Positions 33,101 to 41,171 of a stretch of 64,000 bases of DNA are shown here, in pieces. Numbering within the stretch: position 1 is the stretch's first letter; the number at the start of each line of letters is the position of its first letter. The stretch lies in the NCBI RefSeq assembly GCF_003721515.1, contig NZ_RJJD01000001.1:124001-188000 (forward strand). The letters run 5' to 3'. The notes below the pieces were generated by a model, which was given only the letters and a program-made list of their open reading frames with translations, was not told the DNA's origin and did no database searches. Source of the DNA: Rufibacter latericius (GTDB lineage Bacteria > Bacteroidota > Bacteroidia > Cytophagales > Hymenobacteraceae). Made by a program: the position numbers and the translations under genes.

Positions 33101-33709
33101 GAAGTTGTACCACTCGTCTTTTCGTTTCCACTCCTTGGGCAAGTGTTCAGTGGCTTCGTTTTGTTCATCAGTTACCCGCACCACGGCTTCCTGCTGATCT
33201 GGGTGACCGTTGAAATAAGCGCCCACTAACCGGCCGTACCAACCCCAGTCATACTCGGTGTCCGTAGCCGAGTGAACCCCCACGAACCCGCCACCTGCCT
33301 GGATGTACCGCTCAAAATCAGCTTCCTGGTAGTGGTTCAATACATCGCCCGTAGTATTCAGAAACACTACGGCGGCATATTTCTTCAAAGAGTCTTCCTG
33401 GATGTAACCGCTATTGGTAGTGGTGTCTACTGCAAAACCGTTCTTATTTCCCAGTTCCACAATGGCTTTGTTACCCTCATCTATGGCCGAATGGTGGTAG
33501 CCGCTGGTTTTGCTGAACACCAGAATCCTTGGGTCTCCGTCCCGCTTGCCGCAGGAAGCCAGCAGAGTCAACAGGAGAAAACAGAAAGCCAGCGAGGAGA
33601 ACCTAGACCCGAGTTTCGGGGAAATACGTTCCGATGGCAAGCCAAACTGGTTTGCTGCGGGAGAAGAAAGGTGGCCTAAAGTCAACGAGGACTTACGGTG
33701 TAATCTCAT
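30191..33709 (-). CDS. multidomain lipoprotein: ThuA + sugar dehydrogenase propeller + PKD + cytochrome c + C-terminal beta domain
   Basis: Periplasmic or outer-membrane lipoprotein of about 1172 residues. A hydrophobic signal (SLAFCFLLLTLLASC) ends in a lipobox with Cys at residue 53. Domains in order: ThuA (about 60-290; ILVFSKTSGYHHSAIDEGNKAI, GGGFVGVHSATDTEYDW, GHTEESYQ); a sorbosone/glucose dehydrogenase-type beta-propeller (about 310-720; EEGLMGLAKDPDF, GGSIAFGPDNLLYLSTGD, YTMGHRNPYRIS); a PKD-like domain (about 735-815; DYDIRVEVTDTE); a class I cytochrome c (CKGCH at 902-906, distal Met in NAMPAHPDMS); and a C-terminal domain resembling a family 6 carbohydrate-binding module. The design suggests sugar binding and oxidation with electrons passed to its own haem. 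The ATG at 33709 is chosen over 33781; the 37 residues before the signal helix leave the start uncertain. Confidence 0.88.
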   Translation of the reverse strand: MRLHRKSSLTLGHLSSPAANQFGLPSERISPKLGSRFSSLAFCFLLLTLLASCGKRDGDPRILVFSKTSGYHHSAIDEGNKAIVELGNKNGFAVDTTTNSGYIQEDSLKKYAAVVFLNTTGDVLNHYQEADFERYIQAGGGFVGVHSATDTEYDWGWYGRLVGAYFNGHPDQQEAVVRVTDEQNEATEHLPKEWKRKDEWYNFKNLSKDVKVLLTLDEKSYKGGTNGANHPVAWYHDFDGGRAFYTALGHTEESYQDNLFLQHLLAGLEYAIGDNKELDYEKATALRVPEEDRFVKTVLTQGKFTEPTEMTILPNLDILVAQRRGELMYYNQGNGSLTQAGFLDVYHTSSSDANAEEGLMGLAKDPDFAKNNFIFLYYSPADTSVNRLSRFVFRNGKLDMASEKIVLELYSQRQICCHTGGSIAFGPDNLLYLSTGDNSTPFDEKGQTYTNQGYAPLDDREGHLQYDARRTSGNTNDLRGKVIRIKVKADGSYEIPAGNLFPKNQAKTRPEIYTMGHRNPYRISVDQKTGFLYWGEVGPDAKTDSLATRGPKGYDEVNQARKAGNYGWPLFVANNYPYLRYNYGTGTSGEAFNPAKPVNDSRNNTGLVNLPAAQPAFIWYPYDASPDFPQVGTGGRNAMAGPVYYTDMFPENTRYAQYYHGKLFIYDWIRDWIKVVTMKKNGDFDKMEPFMENEKFAAIMDMEVGPDGKIYILEYGKGWFTGNPDAALSRVDYLSGNRPPKITNLTVDRQSGLLPFTVTATVEVADPEKDNLRYLWTVNGLKKLTDTPQLEHTFTKAGDYDIRVEVTDTEKATSGSKAVTVYAGNEQPDVVVALPGNRSFYFEGTPIKYQVHVATPGGQVKPENLFVSAEYIEGKDLAGASMGHQVASATLVGRTLMENSDCKGCHKIDEKSIGPSYVDVSKRYLKDGKATSHLTNKIIKGGGGVWGENAMPAHPDMSEADARQIVSWILSLASPTSTKPSLPAKGEIVPRVAEQKKENTVLKLTATYTHEGGTGLKPLVGSNAVQLRSNRVDVSEFKQVKGFTSRDSSGSKYLVFPASEGWIKETLDLTDIGSIELSAVNSGYLGTYAVEVRIGTVNGQKIGSGRMAFGPQGQIVSTRIPIQAPLNLRTTEVYLICKEVTAGGNNRPLLKTVTFTPQGRSTGSSLATVKVK

Positions 33710-33788
33710 GGTGGTACGCTTGAAGGGTGTTTGGGGAAAAAGTACTCTCAATATATCAAACAGAAAACCTGTCGTTTCCAACTCCGGG

Positions 33789-33823
33789 CTTTAAAGGTAT
33801 TTTCAGGAAAAGGAGCTTAAAAC
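33789..33823. repeat. dispersed intergenic palindrome, copy 14
   Basis: CTTTAAAGGTATTTTC / AG / GAAAAGGAGCTTAAAAC, 80 bp upstream of the ThuA-fusion start; one of two copies in the 312-bp gap 33710-34021. I see nothing else there. Confidence 0.6.
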
Positions 33824-33924
33824 GGGGAGCATGTTTTCACTAGATTTAAGCAAGGGCTAATCATTTGAACCTCGTTTGGCTCACCTCCTGACGTTCATTT
33901 GCGCCTCCCCGCGCTGGAAGAGGA

Positions 33925-33970
33925 TTTCTGATTTAAGGCTGGTTTTCAGAAAACTGCCTTAAATCAGAAA
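33925..33970. repeat. dispersed intergenic palindrome, copy 15 (long, nearly perfect)
   Basis: Arms TTTCTGATTTAAGGCTGG and its complement pair over about 21 of 23 bases around TTTTCAGAAAA, the longest copy in the window. It ends about 50 bp past the DUF1080 stop and could serve as its transcript-end hairpin. Confidence 0.75.
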
Positions 33971-34021
33971 GTAGCCGGCAAACTTGCAAAATAGGAAAGC
34001 CGGGTGGCTGCTCTTAGGTCT

Positions 34022-34816
34022 TTACAATTCCCTGATCCAGACATTGCGGTAGGCCACGGGGTTGCCGTGGTCTTGCAGGCTGATGGGGGCTTTGCCGTGG
34101 GCCTTGTACTCGGGCAAGCCGATGTACTCCGTAGGGCCTTTCAGTTCCACGTTGTTCTGCACCAGCACGCCGTTGTGGAGCACCGTCACACGGGCGGGCG
34201 TAAACAAAGAACCGTCTTCCTTGAAGCGAGGAGCGGTGTAGATGATGTCGTACACGTTCCACTCAGTGGGCTTATTCATGGCGTTCACCAAGGGGCGGTG
34301 CTGTTTGTAAATGCTGCCAGCCTGTCCGTTGGAATACGTGCGGTTATTGTAAGAATCAAGGACCTGCACCTCGTAGCGGTCTTGCAGGAAGATGCCGCTG
34401 TTGCCTCGGCCCTGGCTCGTGCCTTTCACTTCGTCGGGCGCGCTCCACTCAATATGTAACTGAAAATCCCCAAACTCCTTTTTGGTGGAGATATCGCCTT
34501 TGCCTACGGTAAACGCGCCGTTCTTCACTTCCCATTTGGCGTCTCCGCTGCCTCCTTTGGCTTTCCACTGAGACAGGTCTTTCCCGTTGAACAGGACAAG
34601 GGCGTCTGAAGGGGCAGCATTGTTGGTGCCGGGCGTTACCTTGCGCGGCTCGGGTTCCCAGAACTCGGTCATTTCAGGGACCATTTTGGGAGGTTTGGGC
34701 GTATCTGTCTTTACAGACTGAGAGGCATCTACGGCCTGAGCCTGGGTTTCTGAAAAGGAAAGTAAGCCAAGGGCCAACGCGGCGAAAGAAAGCTTATGCG
34801 TAATCGAAAGCGACAT
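34022..34816 (-). CDS. DUF1080 protein (3-keto-disaccharide hydrolase family), exported
   Basis: Periplasmic protein of 264 residues with signal peptide MSLSITHKLSFAALALGLLSFSETQAQA. The single DUF1080 jelly-roll domain (about residues 70-264) shows the family landmarks ALVLFNGKDLSQWKAKGG, EFGDFQLHIEWSAP, GNSGIFLQDRYEVQVLDS and WNVYDIIYTAPRF. Members of this family hydrolyse 3-keto-glycosides by an elimination-type mechanism. A second, larger DUF1080 protein is encoded upstream at 36909, and sugar-oxidising modules lie on both sides. The locus therefore supports a pathway in which a glycoside is oxidised at C3, cut by this hydrolase, and the keto-sugar imported. That pathway is inferred. Confidence 0.92.
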   Translation of the reverse strand: MSLSITHKLSFAALALGLLSFSETQAQAVDASQSVKTDTPKPPKMVPEMTEFWEPEPRKVTPGTNNAAPSDALVLFNGKDLSQWKAKGGSGDAKWEVKNGAFTVGKGDISTKKEFGDFQLHIEWSAPDEVKGTSQGRGNSGIFLQDRYEVQVLDSYNNRTYSNGQAGSIYKQHRPLVNAMNKPTEWNVYDIIYTAPRFKEDGSLFTPARVTVLHNGVLVQNNVELKGPTEYIGLPEYKAHGKAPISLQDHGNPVAYRNVWIREL

Positions 34817-34833
34817 AGGGGTATATATTTTCT

Positions 34834-34868
34834 GTTTTAGGGTCAGTTCTAGAAATCCGGGCGAAAAG
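34834..34868. repeat. dispersed intergenic palindrome, copy 16
   Basis: GTTTTAGGGTCAGTTCT / AGAAATCCGGGCGAAAAG, 18 bp upstream of the DUF1080 start and inside the 70-bp gap that follows the cytochrome gene, so it would be part of the operon transcript. Confidence 0.55.
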
Positions 34869-34886
34869 CGCCTTTCCTAAATTTAG

Positions 34887-36890
34887 TTACTTCAAGGAAT
34901 TAATCCAGGCCGCGATTTTGAGGGCTTCTCCCTTGGGCACCTGCGGCATTGGCGGCATTGGGGTAGCATAAGTTGGCCAGTTCTCCGGTTTAGGGTTATG
35001 GATCAAGTCCACGATCTTCTGGTTAGAGTATTTCCGCTTCGCGATTTCCCGGAACCCCGGGCCTACCTGCTTCTTATCGGTGGTATGGCAGGCGAGGCAG
35101 GTATTCTTGGCCAGCAATGGTTTCACGTCATTAAAGGTCAGGACAACGTTGGCATTTTTAGGGGCAGCCGTGGTTTTACCCGGAGTAGCTGGCGCCTTTG
35201 AAACGGTGTTTTTTGCCGCAGAACCACCTTTGGCTTTCCCGGTAGTAAGGTTGGCTTTTGATGCCTTGGAAGTAGCGGAAGCGGCGGCAGAGTTACGAGT
35301 GCTCACCTCGCTTAACGCTAACTTCTGCCCTTCGGGGATGCTGTTCAAAGTATAATACGCCACCGGATGCACCAGCGTGTAGTAGTTTTCCTTGGCCCGT
35401 ACACCGTCCAGCTTTAACACGTGAATGTATCCTTCGCGCAAGTTATCCACGAGCACGCGCGCCTTCGTTCCGTCTGCAGAGAGTTTCACGCCTTTCACAG
35501 CCAGCTTTTTGGCATTCACGGGAGGGCTGCCGTACACGGCATGGTATTTATAGATGTAACTGTCCACGGCGTAAGAAGCGATGTCTTCGGCAGATTTCCG
35601 GTCTACAGGTGAGGTAAACTCTACTTCAAACCCATCGGGCATGGCTTTCACGGTCTTCATCTCGAAGGGGATGCGGGTGTTCCAGATCAGGCGTTGAAGA
35701 CCTTCGTTAGCTTCTCCGGCGGCCCCCCATCCGCGGGCGGTCTCGCCCACGAACAGCGACTTGTCTTTGGCCCAGGCCATGCGCAGCACGCCAGACTGGA
35801 AACCACTCCGGAAATCAAAGGCCACGCCTTGGTACTCACCCTTTACTTTTTCCAATGCTACCCGCATGATCTTGCTTTGGCCCTGGTCACCCACCAGCAA
35901 CTGCCCTTCAAACGGCCCGAAGTGCCCTTCCGGTATTTTCAGGACCTCAGAATTGGAAATTCCCAGAATTCCGTGCGGAAGCCACACCGCCGGCAGTTGT
36001 AGATCTGGGAATTGCTTTTTCATGTCGAACATGGTCACGTTGGGCTCCTTTACCCGGTTCTCGGGCTTCACGTGTCCGCCTTTGGCGTCTTTCTCAAAAC
36101 GGGGATCAAGCTTGGCGTAGACCTGCTGCTGGGTCATCTTCAGCGGGGAGTTGGGCTGGTTTGTCCAGCGCAGACCACCGGGATGCACGGTAAAGGCACC
36201 TTTTTTCACGTGCCACAGACCGCCGGAGCCAACCCAGTCGCCTTGGTTTTCGGTGTAGAACATTTCCCCGTCAATCATCCCGATGCCCGCTGGAGAGCGC
36301 AGTCCAGTAGCCCAGGGCTCCATTTTCCCTTCCGGGCTGATTTTAAGCATCCAGCCGCGCCACGGCACCAGGCTAGTCGCATGCCACCAAGGATCTGGAA
36401 AGCCCAGGTTGGTGGTCACGAAGAAAGAACCATCCGGCGCAATTTTCGGCCCAAAACTGTATTCATGGTAATTCCCCGACAAGGGCCAAGCGTACACGGT
36501 CTCAAACAGATCGGCTTTGCCGTCATTGTTCGTATCGGTGAGTTTGGTGAGTTCGCCTCGCTGTGCGCAGTACAGGGAACCGTCTTTGTAGGCCAGGCCC
36601 AGTACCTCGTGTAACCCGGAGGCAAATTTTCGGAAATGTGGTTTGGGACTGGTGGGGTTCTCCAGAATAAAGATATCGCCCCGGCGGGTAGAGATTCCCA
36701 GGTCTCCGTTGGGGAGGATCACCAGGCCGCCTACCTCCAGCAACGTACCCTCGGGCGAAGGCACCCGCATGATCTTAAAGAAATCCTCTTCCATAGGTGA
36801 CTCCTGCGCTTGCACTTTCTGAGGCAAACCAGCGAACAAGGCACCCGCCATTAGCACCGGAAGGAAAAGCTTTTTAGCTACTTTTATCAT
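34887..36890 (-). CDS. exported propeller protein with C-terminal cytochrome c
   Basis: Periplasmic electron-transfer protein of 667 residues. Signal peptide MIKVAKKLFLPVLMAGALFAGLPQKVQAQ. Residues about 30-500 form a sorbosone-dehydrogenase/NHL-like beta-propeller (VGGLVILPNGDLGISTRRGDIFIL, LYCAQRGELTKLTDTNNDGKADLFETV, GLRSPAGIGMIDGEMFYTENQGDWVG). A Ser/Ala/Lys-rich linker (about 540-590) leads to a haem domain with CLACH at 598-602 and a methionine-rich end (TPMPPMPQVPKGEALKIAAWINSLK). It begins 18 bp after the stop of the large DUF1080 gene, so the two share a transcript. The haem suggests it takes electrons from a periplasmic sugar oxidation; the donor is unknown. Confidence 0.85.
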   Translation of the reverse strand: MIKVAKKLFLPVLMAGALFAGLPQKVQAQESPMEEDFFKIMRVPSPEGTLLEVGGLVILPNGDLGISTRRGDIFILENPTSPKPHFRKFASGLHEVLGLAYKDGSLYCAQRGELTKLTDTNNDGKADLFETVYAWPLSGNYHEYSFGPKIAPDGSFFVTTNLGFPDPWWHATSLVPWRGWMLKISPEGKMEPWATGLRSPAGIGMIDGEMFYTENQGDWVGSGGLWHVKKGAFTVHPGGLRWTNQPNSPLKMTQQQVYAKLDPRFEKDAKGGHVKPENRVKEPNVTMFDMKKQFPDLQLPAVWLPHGILGISNSEVLKIPEGHFGPFEGQLLVGDQGQSKIMRVALEKVKGEYQGVAFDFRSGFQSGVLRMAWAKDKSLFVGETARGWGAAGEANEGLQRLIWNTRIPFEMKTVKAMPDGFEVEFTSPVDRKSAEDIASYAVDSYIYKYHAVYGSPPVNAKKLAVKGVKLSADGTKARVLVDNLREGYIHVLKLDGVRAKENYYTLVHPVAYYTLNSIPEGQKLALSEVSTRNSAAASATSKASKANLTTGKAKGGSAAKNTVSKAPATPGKTTAAPKNANVVLTFNDVKPLLAKNTCLACHTTDKKQVGPGFREIAKRKYSNQKIVDLIHNPKPENWPTYATPMPPMPQVPKGEALKIAAWINSLK

Positions 36891-36908
36891 TGATATTGCG
36901 CTTATAAA

Positions 36909-38753
36909 TCAAAAAAGGATAGAATACGCCAGCTTGCCCTGTACCGGCACCAGCAGTTCCTGGCGACCGCCCACATTCCGCACCAAGGGCTTTGCCCCGG
37001 CAGTATCATCTAGGCGCACATAGTAGGCTTTGTCATCTACCATGTACATTCCTTTGGCGGTCTCCTCTATTTTTTCGGCTTCCACCACGCGGGCGTACAT
37101 CACTCCTGACGGATTCTGAATGCTGAGTTCTCGCCGAAGCCCTTTCCCGTTCTCAATGATCCGGATGGCGTCCTGCACCGTGGCGCCGTGCATCTGGTAC
37201 ATAAAAGTAGGCTCTGAATTCTGGTCTAACTGGTAGCCCTTCGGGCGGAAAGAAGTGCCGGTGGTGTCAGAAGCCCAAGGAGCTTGGTCTGAGGCCAGTT
37301 TCGCCAGGGTAATGGTTGGTTTCCCGAATCGCTGCACGGAGCCGATGGCCTGCGAAGAACCGTCGCCGCGTTCATGCCACATGGGGGTAGCATCCAGGAA
37401 GCCGCCGCGCCACAACTGCACGATGGTGCCGTTGTCCAGGTCATAGGTGTAGTGTAACTGCGTAGGACTTCCTACCGATACCGCATGGGTCACCCGGTGA
37501 TTGCCGGGCAGGTCTATGAAGCTGCGAAGTACCGGTCTCTCCTTCACATCCACCAAAATAGGATCGATTTCCTCGTTCATGATTACCTCACTCAGCAGGA
37601 ATTCCCGCACGCCGGGCCCGGCCACTTGCAGGCTCAAAGCGGGTTGGCCCCAATCATTGTATTTGGAGTAGATCAACTCAAAAGGTACTTCTCCGGCGGG
37701 TAAGGTGACCTTTCCTGCATTGTTCCAGTACTTCATGGGCACTACTTCCTTTTTGTTTAACCGGATAAGCCCTGCCCCGGCGGGGGTGCTCAGATTAAAC
37801 ACATATTCTCCGGCTTCCTTGGCCACAAAGGTTCCGGTGTACTGCACCAGAAATTGGTTTGATTTGATATCCAGGTTAGAGGTCAGGAGCTTGGTTGTCC
37901 CCTGCGGACCGGCGGCTTCGGGTGGGAGGCTGCCATACGCTGGTTCCTGCTCGTATTTGCCTTTATAGATCTTATAGGAAAGGTTTTTCAGCTCCGGACG
38001 GGGCTTGCTGTAGTGATTCACCTTGATATTGCGGAAAGCAACGGCGCCATGGTCTCCCTGCAGCCGCAGCGGACCAGTAGCTTTCTCGTCGTTGCTCATG
38101 GCACCCCGGGTGGGCCCGAACAGCTCTAAGTCTTCATGGATGGTGACGCCATTCAACTGTACCAGCAACAGCCGAGCGTTTTCAATTTTCTTACCGTTGG
38201 CATCGAACCGCGGAGCCTGAAACGAGATCTTGAGGTGCTGCCATAAACCCGGGGCACGGCCAGCGTTTTGGCGAGGCGCATACCCCTGGTAGCCTTTCTG
38301 ACCATCGGGACGGCTTTCATCCCAGCGCTCGTAAATGCCTCCGTTGCTGCCGGCGGTACGGTCGGTGGTGCCCCAGTTATCGGCGAGTTGCAGTTCGTAG
38401 CGCCCCTGTAGGTAGATACCTGAATTAGAGCCTTTGGCCATCATGTAGTCCAGTTCCAGGTCCATGTCGCCGTGCTCGAAATTAGAGTACAAGTCTTCGC
38501 CTTTGACTTTTTTCCCGGGTAGGTTCACCAGTATTCCGCCGCCTTTGGCAGGCACGAGCAGATTGTCTTCAGAGAGGCTGGCCACTACATTTCCGGCTAC
38601 CTGCCAGCTTTTGCCCGGGTTCTTGAAGCCAGACAGGTCTTGCAGCGGTACAGCGTTATTTTGGCTGTGAACATGACCGCAGAAAGCGAGCGAAGCGAAG
38701 AGGGTGCACGCCATCGCCCCCCAGGTAAGTGGTGGTTTTGGTAGTTTTAGCAT
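36909..38753 (-). CDS. DUF1080 + PA14-like domain protein, exported
   Basis: Secreted or periplasmic protein of 614 residues from the ATG at 38753, which gives a signal peptide (MLKLPKPPLTWGAMACTLFASLAFCGHVHSQ). An ATG at 38846 would add 31 basic residues before the signal and is less likely. Residues about 35-245 are a DUF1080 domain (DLELDYMMAKGSNSGIYLQGRYELQLADNWG). A PA14-like sugar-binding beta-barrel follows at about 280-385 (FLVQYTGTFVAKEAGEYVFNLSTPAGAGLIRLN). The last 220 residues (LHYTYDLDNGTIVQLWRGGFLDATPMWHERG) form a module often found beside cytochrome c propeller proteins such as its neighbour. It heads the minus-strand DUF1080 operon and likely binds and cleaves a keto-glycoside. 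Confidence 0.85.
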   Translation of the reverse strand: MLKLPKPPLTWGAMACTLFASLAFCGHVHSQNNAVPLQDLSGFKNPGKSWQVAGNVVASLSEDNLLVPAKGGGILVNLPGKKVKGEDLYSNFEHGDMDLELDYMMAKGSNSGIYLQGRYELQLADNWGTTDRTAGSNGGIYERWDESRPDGQKGYQGYAPRQNAGRAPGLWQHLKISFQAPRFDANGKKIENARLLLVQLNGVTIHEDLELFGPTRGAMSNDEKATGPLRLQGDHGAVAFRNIKVNHYSKPRPELKNLSYKIYKGKYEQEPAYGSLPPEAAGPQGTTKLLTSNLDIKSNQFLVQYTGTFVAKEAGEYVFNLSTPAGAGLIRLNKKEVVPMKYWNNAGKVTLPAGEVPFELIYSKYNDWGQPALSLQVAGPGVREFLLSEVIMNEEIDPILVDVKERPVLRSFIDLPGNHRVTHAVSVGSPTQLHYTYDLDNGTIVQLWRGGFLDATPMWHERGDGSSQAIGSVQRFGKPTITLAKLASDQAPWASDTTGTSFRPKGYQLDQNSEPTFMYQMHGATVQDAIRIIENGKGLRRELSIQNPSGVMYARVVEAEKIEETAKGMYMVDDKAYYVRLDDTAGAKPLVRNVGGRQELLVPVQGKLAYSILF

Positions 38754-39112
38754 TGATTTATGCTGTGGTGGCACAAAAGGGAGTTTGAACTTGGAAGTAA
38801 ACCGCAGAGAACGTTTAAGGCTCACGTAGACCTCCTTCTCTGGCATTTTACAATTTTAAAATTAAACCTTAATTATAGAGCTAAGTCTTGAATAATAAAA
38901 GGTTTTAGCTATACTTTCTTTTATTATCGTCAAAATGAAGGCTTTGCCTAAACCTGAACAAACCTCTGAAAGCAACGCTGAAACAAGAGCACTAAGGCTA
39001 TTTGCCATACTCTTTGATGGGCTGTTTGAAGATAGAAGCAGGTTTGTTAGAAAGGTTTAGTAACAGGGTATTTATGAATTGAATCATCGCTCCGAATTCA
39101 GAAACGAACTCT

Positions 39113-39148
39113 GTTTTGGGGCTCCTTTCCTGATTCTGGCCTTAAAAC
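39113..39148. repeat. dispersed intergenic palindrome, copy 17
   Basis: GTTTTGGGGCTCCTTTC / CT / GATTCTGGCCTTAAAAC. It lies in the 483-bp gap 38754-39236, between the two-component genes and the DUF1080 operon. The A/T-rich part at 38850-38935 probably holds the operon promoter, but I could not fix its boxes. Confidence 0.6.
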
Positions 39149-39236
39149 GGATTACCTGGCTAGCCAGGCACCAGGTGAATTGAAGTCCTCAGGATGGTAA
39201 AATCATCTTACTTGACAATAGAATGGAAGTAAATGG

Positions 39237-39926
39237 CTACAGGTTCTCCACCACATCGCGGTAGCCGCGCCCGATGGGAATGGCTACCCCGTTCACCTCT
39301 ACCGTATCTGAGGTGTAGGACTCAATCCGGTTGATAGAAATGATAAAAGAGCGGTGAATCCGTTTGAAAAGGGCGGCGGGCAACAGGGCTTCTATCTCAT
39401 GGGTGCTCATTTTGGGGTGGTATTCCCGGCTGGTGGTCACGATCCGGATGTATTCCCGCTGACTCTCTATGTAGACTATCTCCGAGAACAGGATCTTGAC
39501 TTTCTTTTTCTGGACGGTCACAAAGAGGTGGTCTTTTGCCGGGCTTTCGTTTTGAGGCTGTTTTTCCTTTTTCGTGCCCTTTACCTTGGTGACGGCTACC
39601 AGAAAACGTTCAAATTCAAAAGGCTTCAGAAGGTAATCGGTGACGTTCAGGTTGAACCCTTCCACGGCGTACTGGTGGTAAGCGGTAGTGATAATGACGG
39701 CGGGCGGATCTACGAGGGTCTTCAGGAAAGCCATCCCCTTGAGTTTGGGCAAGTGGATATCCAAAAAGATTACATCCACGGCATGGTCCCGGAGGTAGTC
39801 TGAGGCCAGGAGGGCGTCTTTGAAGGTAGCCTGCAGGTTCAGGAACGGCACCTGCGAGATATAGTCTGACAGGACTTTCACGGCCAAGGGTTCGTCTTCG
39901 ATGATGATACAGGAAAGGTTAGACAT
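39237..39926 (-). CDS. LytTR-family response regulator
   Basis: Cytoplasmic transcription factor of 229 residues. The receiver domain (1-120) has the acidic pocket IIIEDEPLAV, phospho-acceptor Asp56 in DVIFLDIHLPKLKG, and the conserved ITTAYHQYAVEGF. The C-terminal LytTR DNA-binding domain (about 130-229) shows VKILFSEIVYIESQREYIRIVT and LPAALFKRIHRSFIISINRIESY. It overlaps the sensor kinase gene by 8 bp, so the two are translationally coupled. The next gene downstream on the same strand, after 483 bp, starts the DUF1080 operon, a possible target. LytTR sites are too degenerate to call by eye here. Confidence 0.95.
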   Translation of the reverse strand: MSNLSCIIIEDEPLAVKVLSDYISQVPFLNLQATFKDALLASDYLRDHAVDVIFLDIHLPKLKGMAFLKTLVDPPAVIITTAYHQYAVEGFNLNVTDYLLKPFEFERFLVAVTKVKGTKKEKQPQNESPAKDHLFVTVQKKKVKILFSEIVYIESQREYIRIVTTSREYHPKMSTHEIEALLPAALFKRIHRSFIISINRIESYTSDTVEVNGVAIPIGRGYRDVVENL

Positions 39927-40956
39927 GGCTGGAGAGGTTGATGTTCAAAGTAGCCGTAAACGCATCGTCACTTTGCTTCAGGGAGAGGTCGTATTCCTGG
40001 TACAGCAATTCCAATTGCCGCCGCAGGTTAGAGAGCCCTATGTGTTCCTTCACGCCTCCCTCCTGAGCAACGGTTTCAGAGGAGTTTTTCACGATGAAGG
40101 CCAACTGCCGCTGCTTCACCGAAAGATGAATGTCTACGAACGGATGGTGCCGAGTTTCGGAAACCCCGTGTTTAAAGGCGTTCTCCACCAACGGAATCAG
40201 CAAAAGGGGTGGCAAGGCCTGCCTCAGGTCTTCAATGTCATGGTTGAAATTAACATGCAGGGAATCATCGTACCGAAGCTGCTCCAGGGCAATATAATCG
40301 CTTATTATTTTTAGTTCCTGCTCTATGGCTATATACGCTCCGCCGGCCTCGTACAGCATAAAACGCAGGATTTTGGACAATCGCAAAATGGATTCAGGCG
40401 CCAGATCAGACTTGTCACGGGCCAGCACATAGATGTTGTTCAGGGTGTTGAACAGGAAGTGCGGGTTGGTCTGCGATTTCAGGTAGTTCAGTTCGGCCTC
40501 CTGCTTCTCAATGCGCAGCAGTTGCGCCGCCTCCCTCAATTTCCGGTATTCATAGATGTGCCGGATGATCCCGAAAAACACAATGGAGAAAATACCAGCC
40601 CCAAACTGCTCACCCAGTCCGTGCCCAAAGGATGTATAGGTAGCAAAAGACGTATGGATACCTACCTGAATACCCAACTCCCGCCAGGCGTACAATCCGA
40701 ATGAATAAAAGAAAAACTGCCCCAGTAAAAGGAGAATGGACCTGAAAATCCGTTTTCGGCTTAGTTTGGGCAAAGTGTACTCAAAGAACAGGAAGTTGAC
40801 AAAAACGATATACACGGCCCGCCAGATTTCATTTAAGGCCCAGCCGCCAAAGGCGTCAGGGTGTTGGGCCAAATCCACCAACAGCCATAAAGCCAGATAG
40901 GCCGCTCCTATCCAAAGGAATAGCTTCAACCTCTTGGGATCTAGTTTTAACTTCAT
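39919..40956 (-). CDS. LytS-type sensor histidine kinase
   Basis: Inner-membrane kinase of 345 residues partnered with the overlapping LytTR regulator. Four hydrophobic segments fill residues 10-135 (for example LFLWIGAAYLALWLLVDL and FSIVFFGIIRHIY). A coiled linker (RKLREAAQLLRIEKQEAELNYLKSQ) leads to the His_kinase domain with phospho-acceptor His166 in NPHFLFNTLNNIYVLA and the ATP-binding N-box LVENAFKHGVS. The glycine-rich G-box is reduced to GLSNLRRQLELLY, normal for this subfamily. No periplasmic sensor domain is obvious, so the signal is probably membrane-borne or comes from another protein. Confidence 0.94.
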   Translation of the reverse strand: MKLKLDPKRLKLFLWIGAAYLALWLLVDLAQHPDAFGGWALNEIWRAVYIVFVNFLFFEYTLPKLSRKRIFRSILLLLGQFFFYSFGLYAWRELGIQVGIHTSFATYTSFGHGLGEQFGAGIFSIVFFGIIRHIYEYRKLREAAQLLRIEKQEAELNYLKSQTNPHFLFNTLNNIYVLARDKSDLAPESILRLSKILRFMLYEAGGAYIAIEQELKIISDYIALEQLRYDDSLHVNFNHDIEDLRQALPPLLLIPLVENAFKHGVSETRHHPFVDIHLSVKQRQLAFIVKNSSETVAQEGGVKEHIGLSNLRRQLELLYQEYDLSLKQSDDAFTATLNINLSSHV

Positions 40957-41171
40957 TAGGCGGCTATTCTTTATGATTTTTAAGGCGATACTCTAGAAGA
41001 AATCAGGGGGTGAAAGCGCTTAGACTAAAATACGTCCTTTTTCTCACCCTACCTATTCCTTAAATCTTCCAACTTCTGCCGTTGGTAGACCATAAGCTGC
41101 TGTCTGTTGACACCTGCTTTTTCTAATGTTCCAAGTGAAGTATCTTTTACTAAACCTTACGATAAGAGCGC

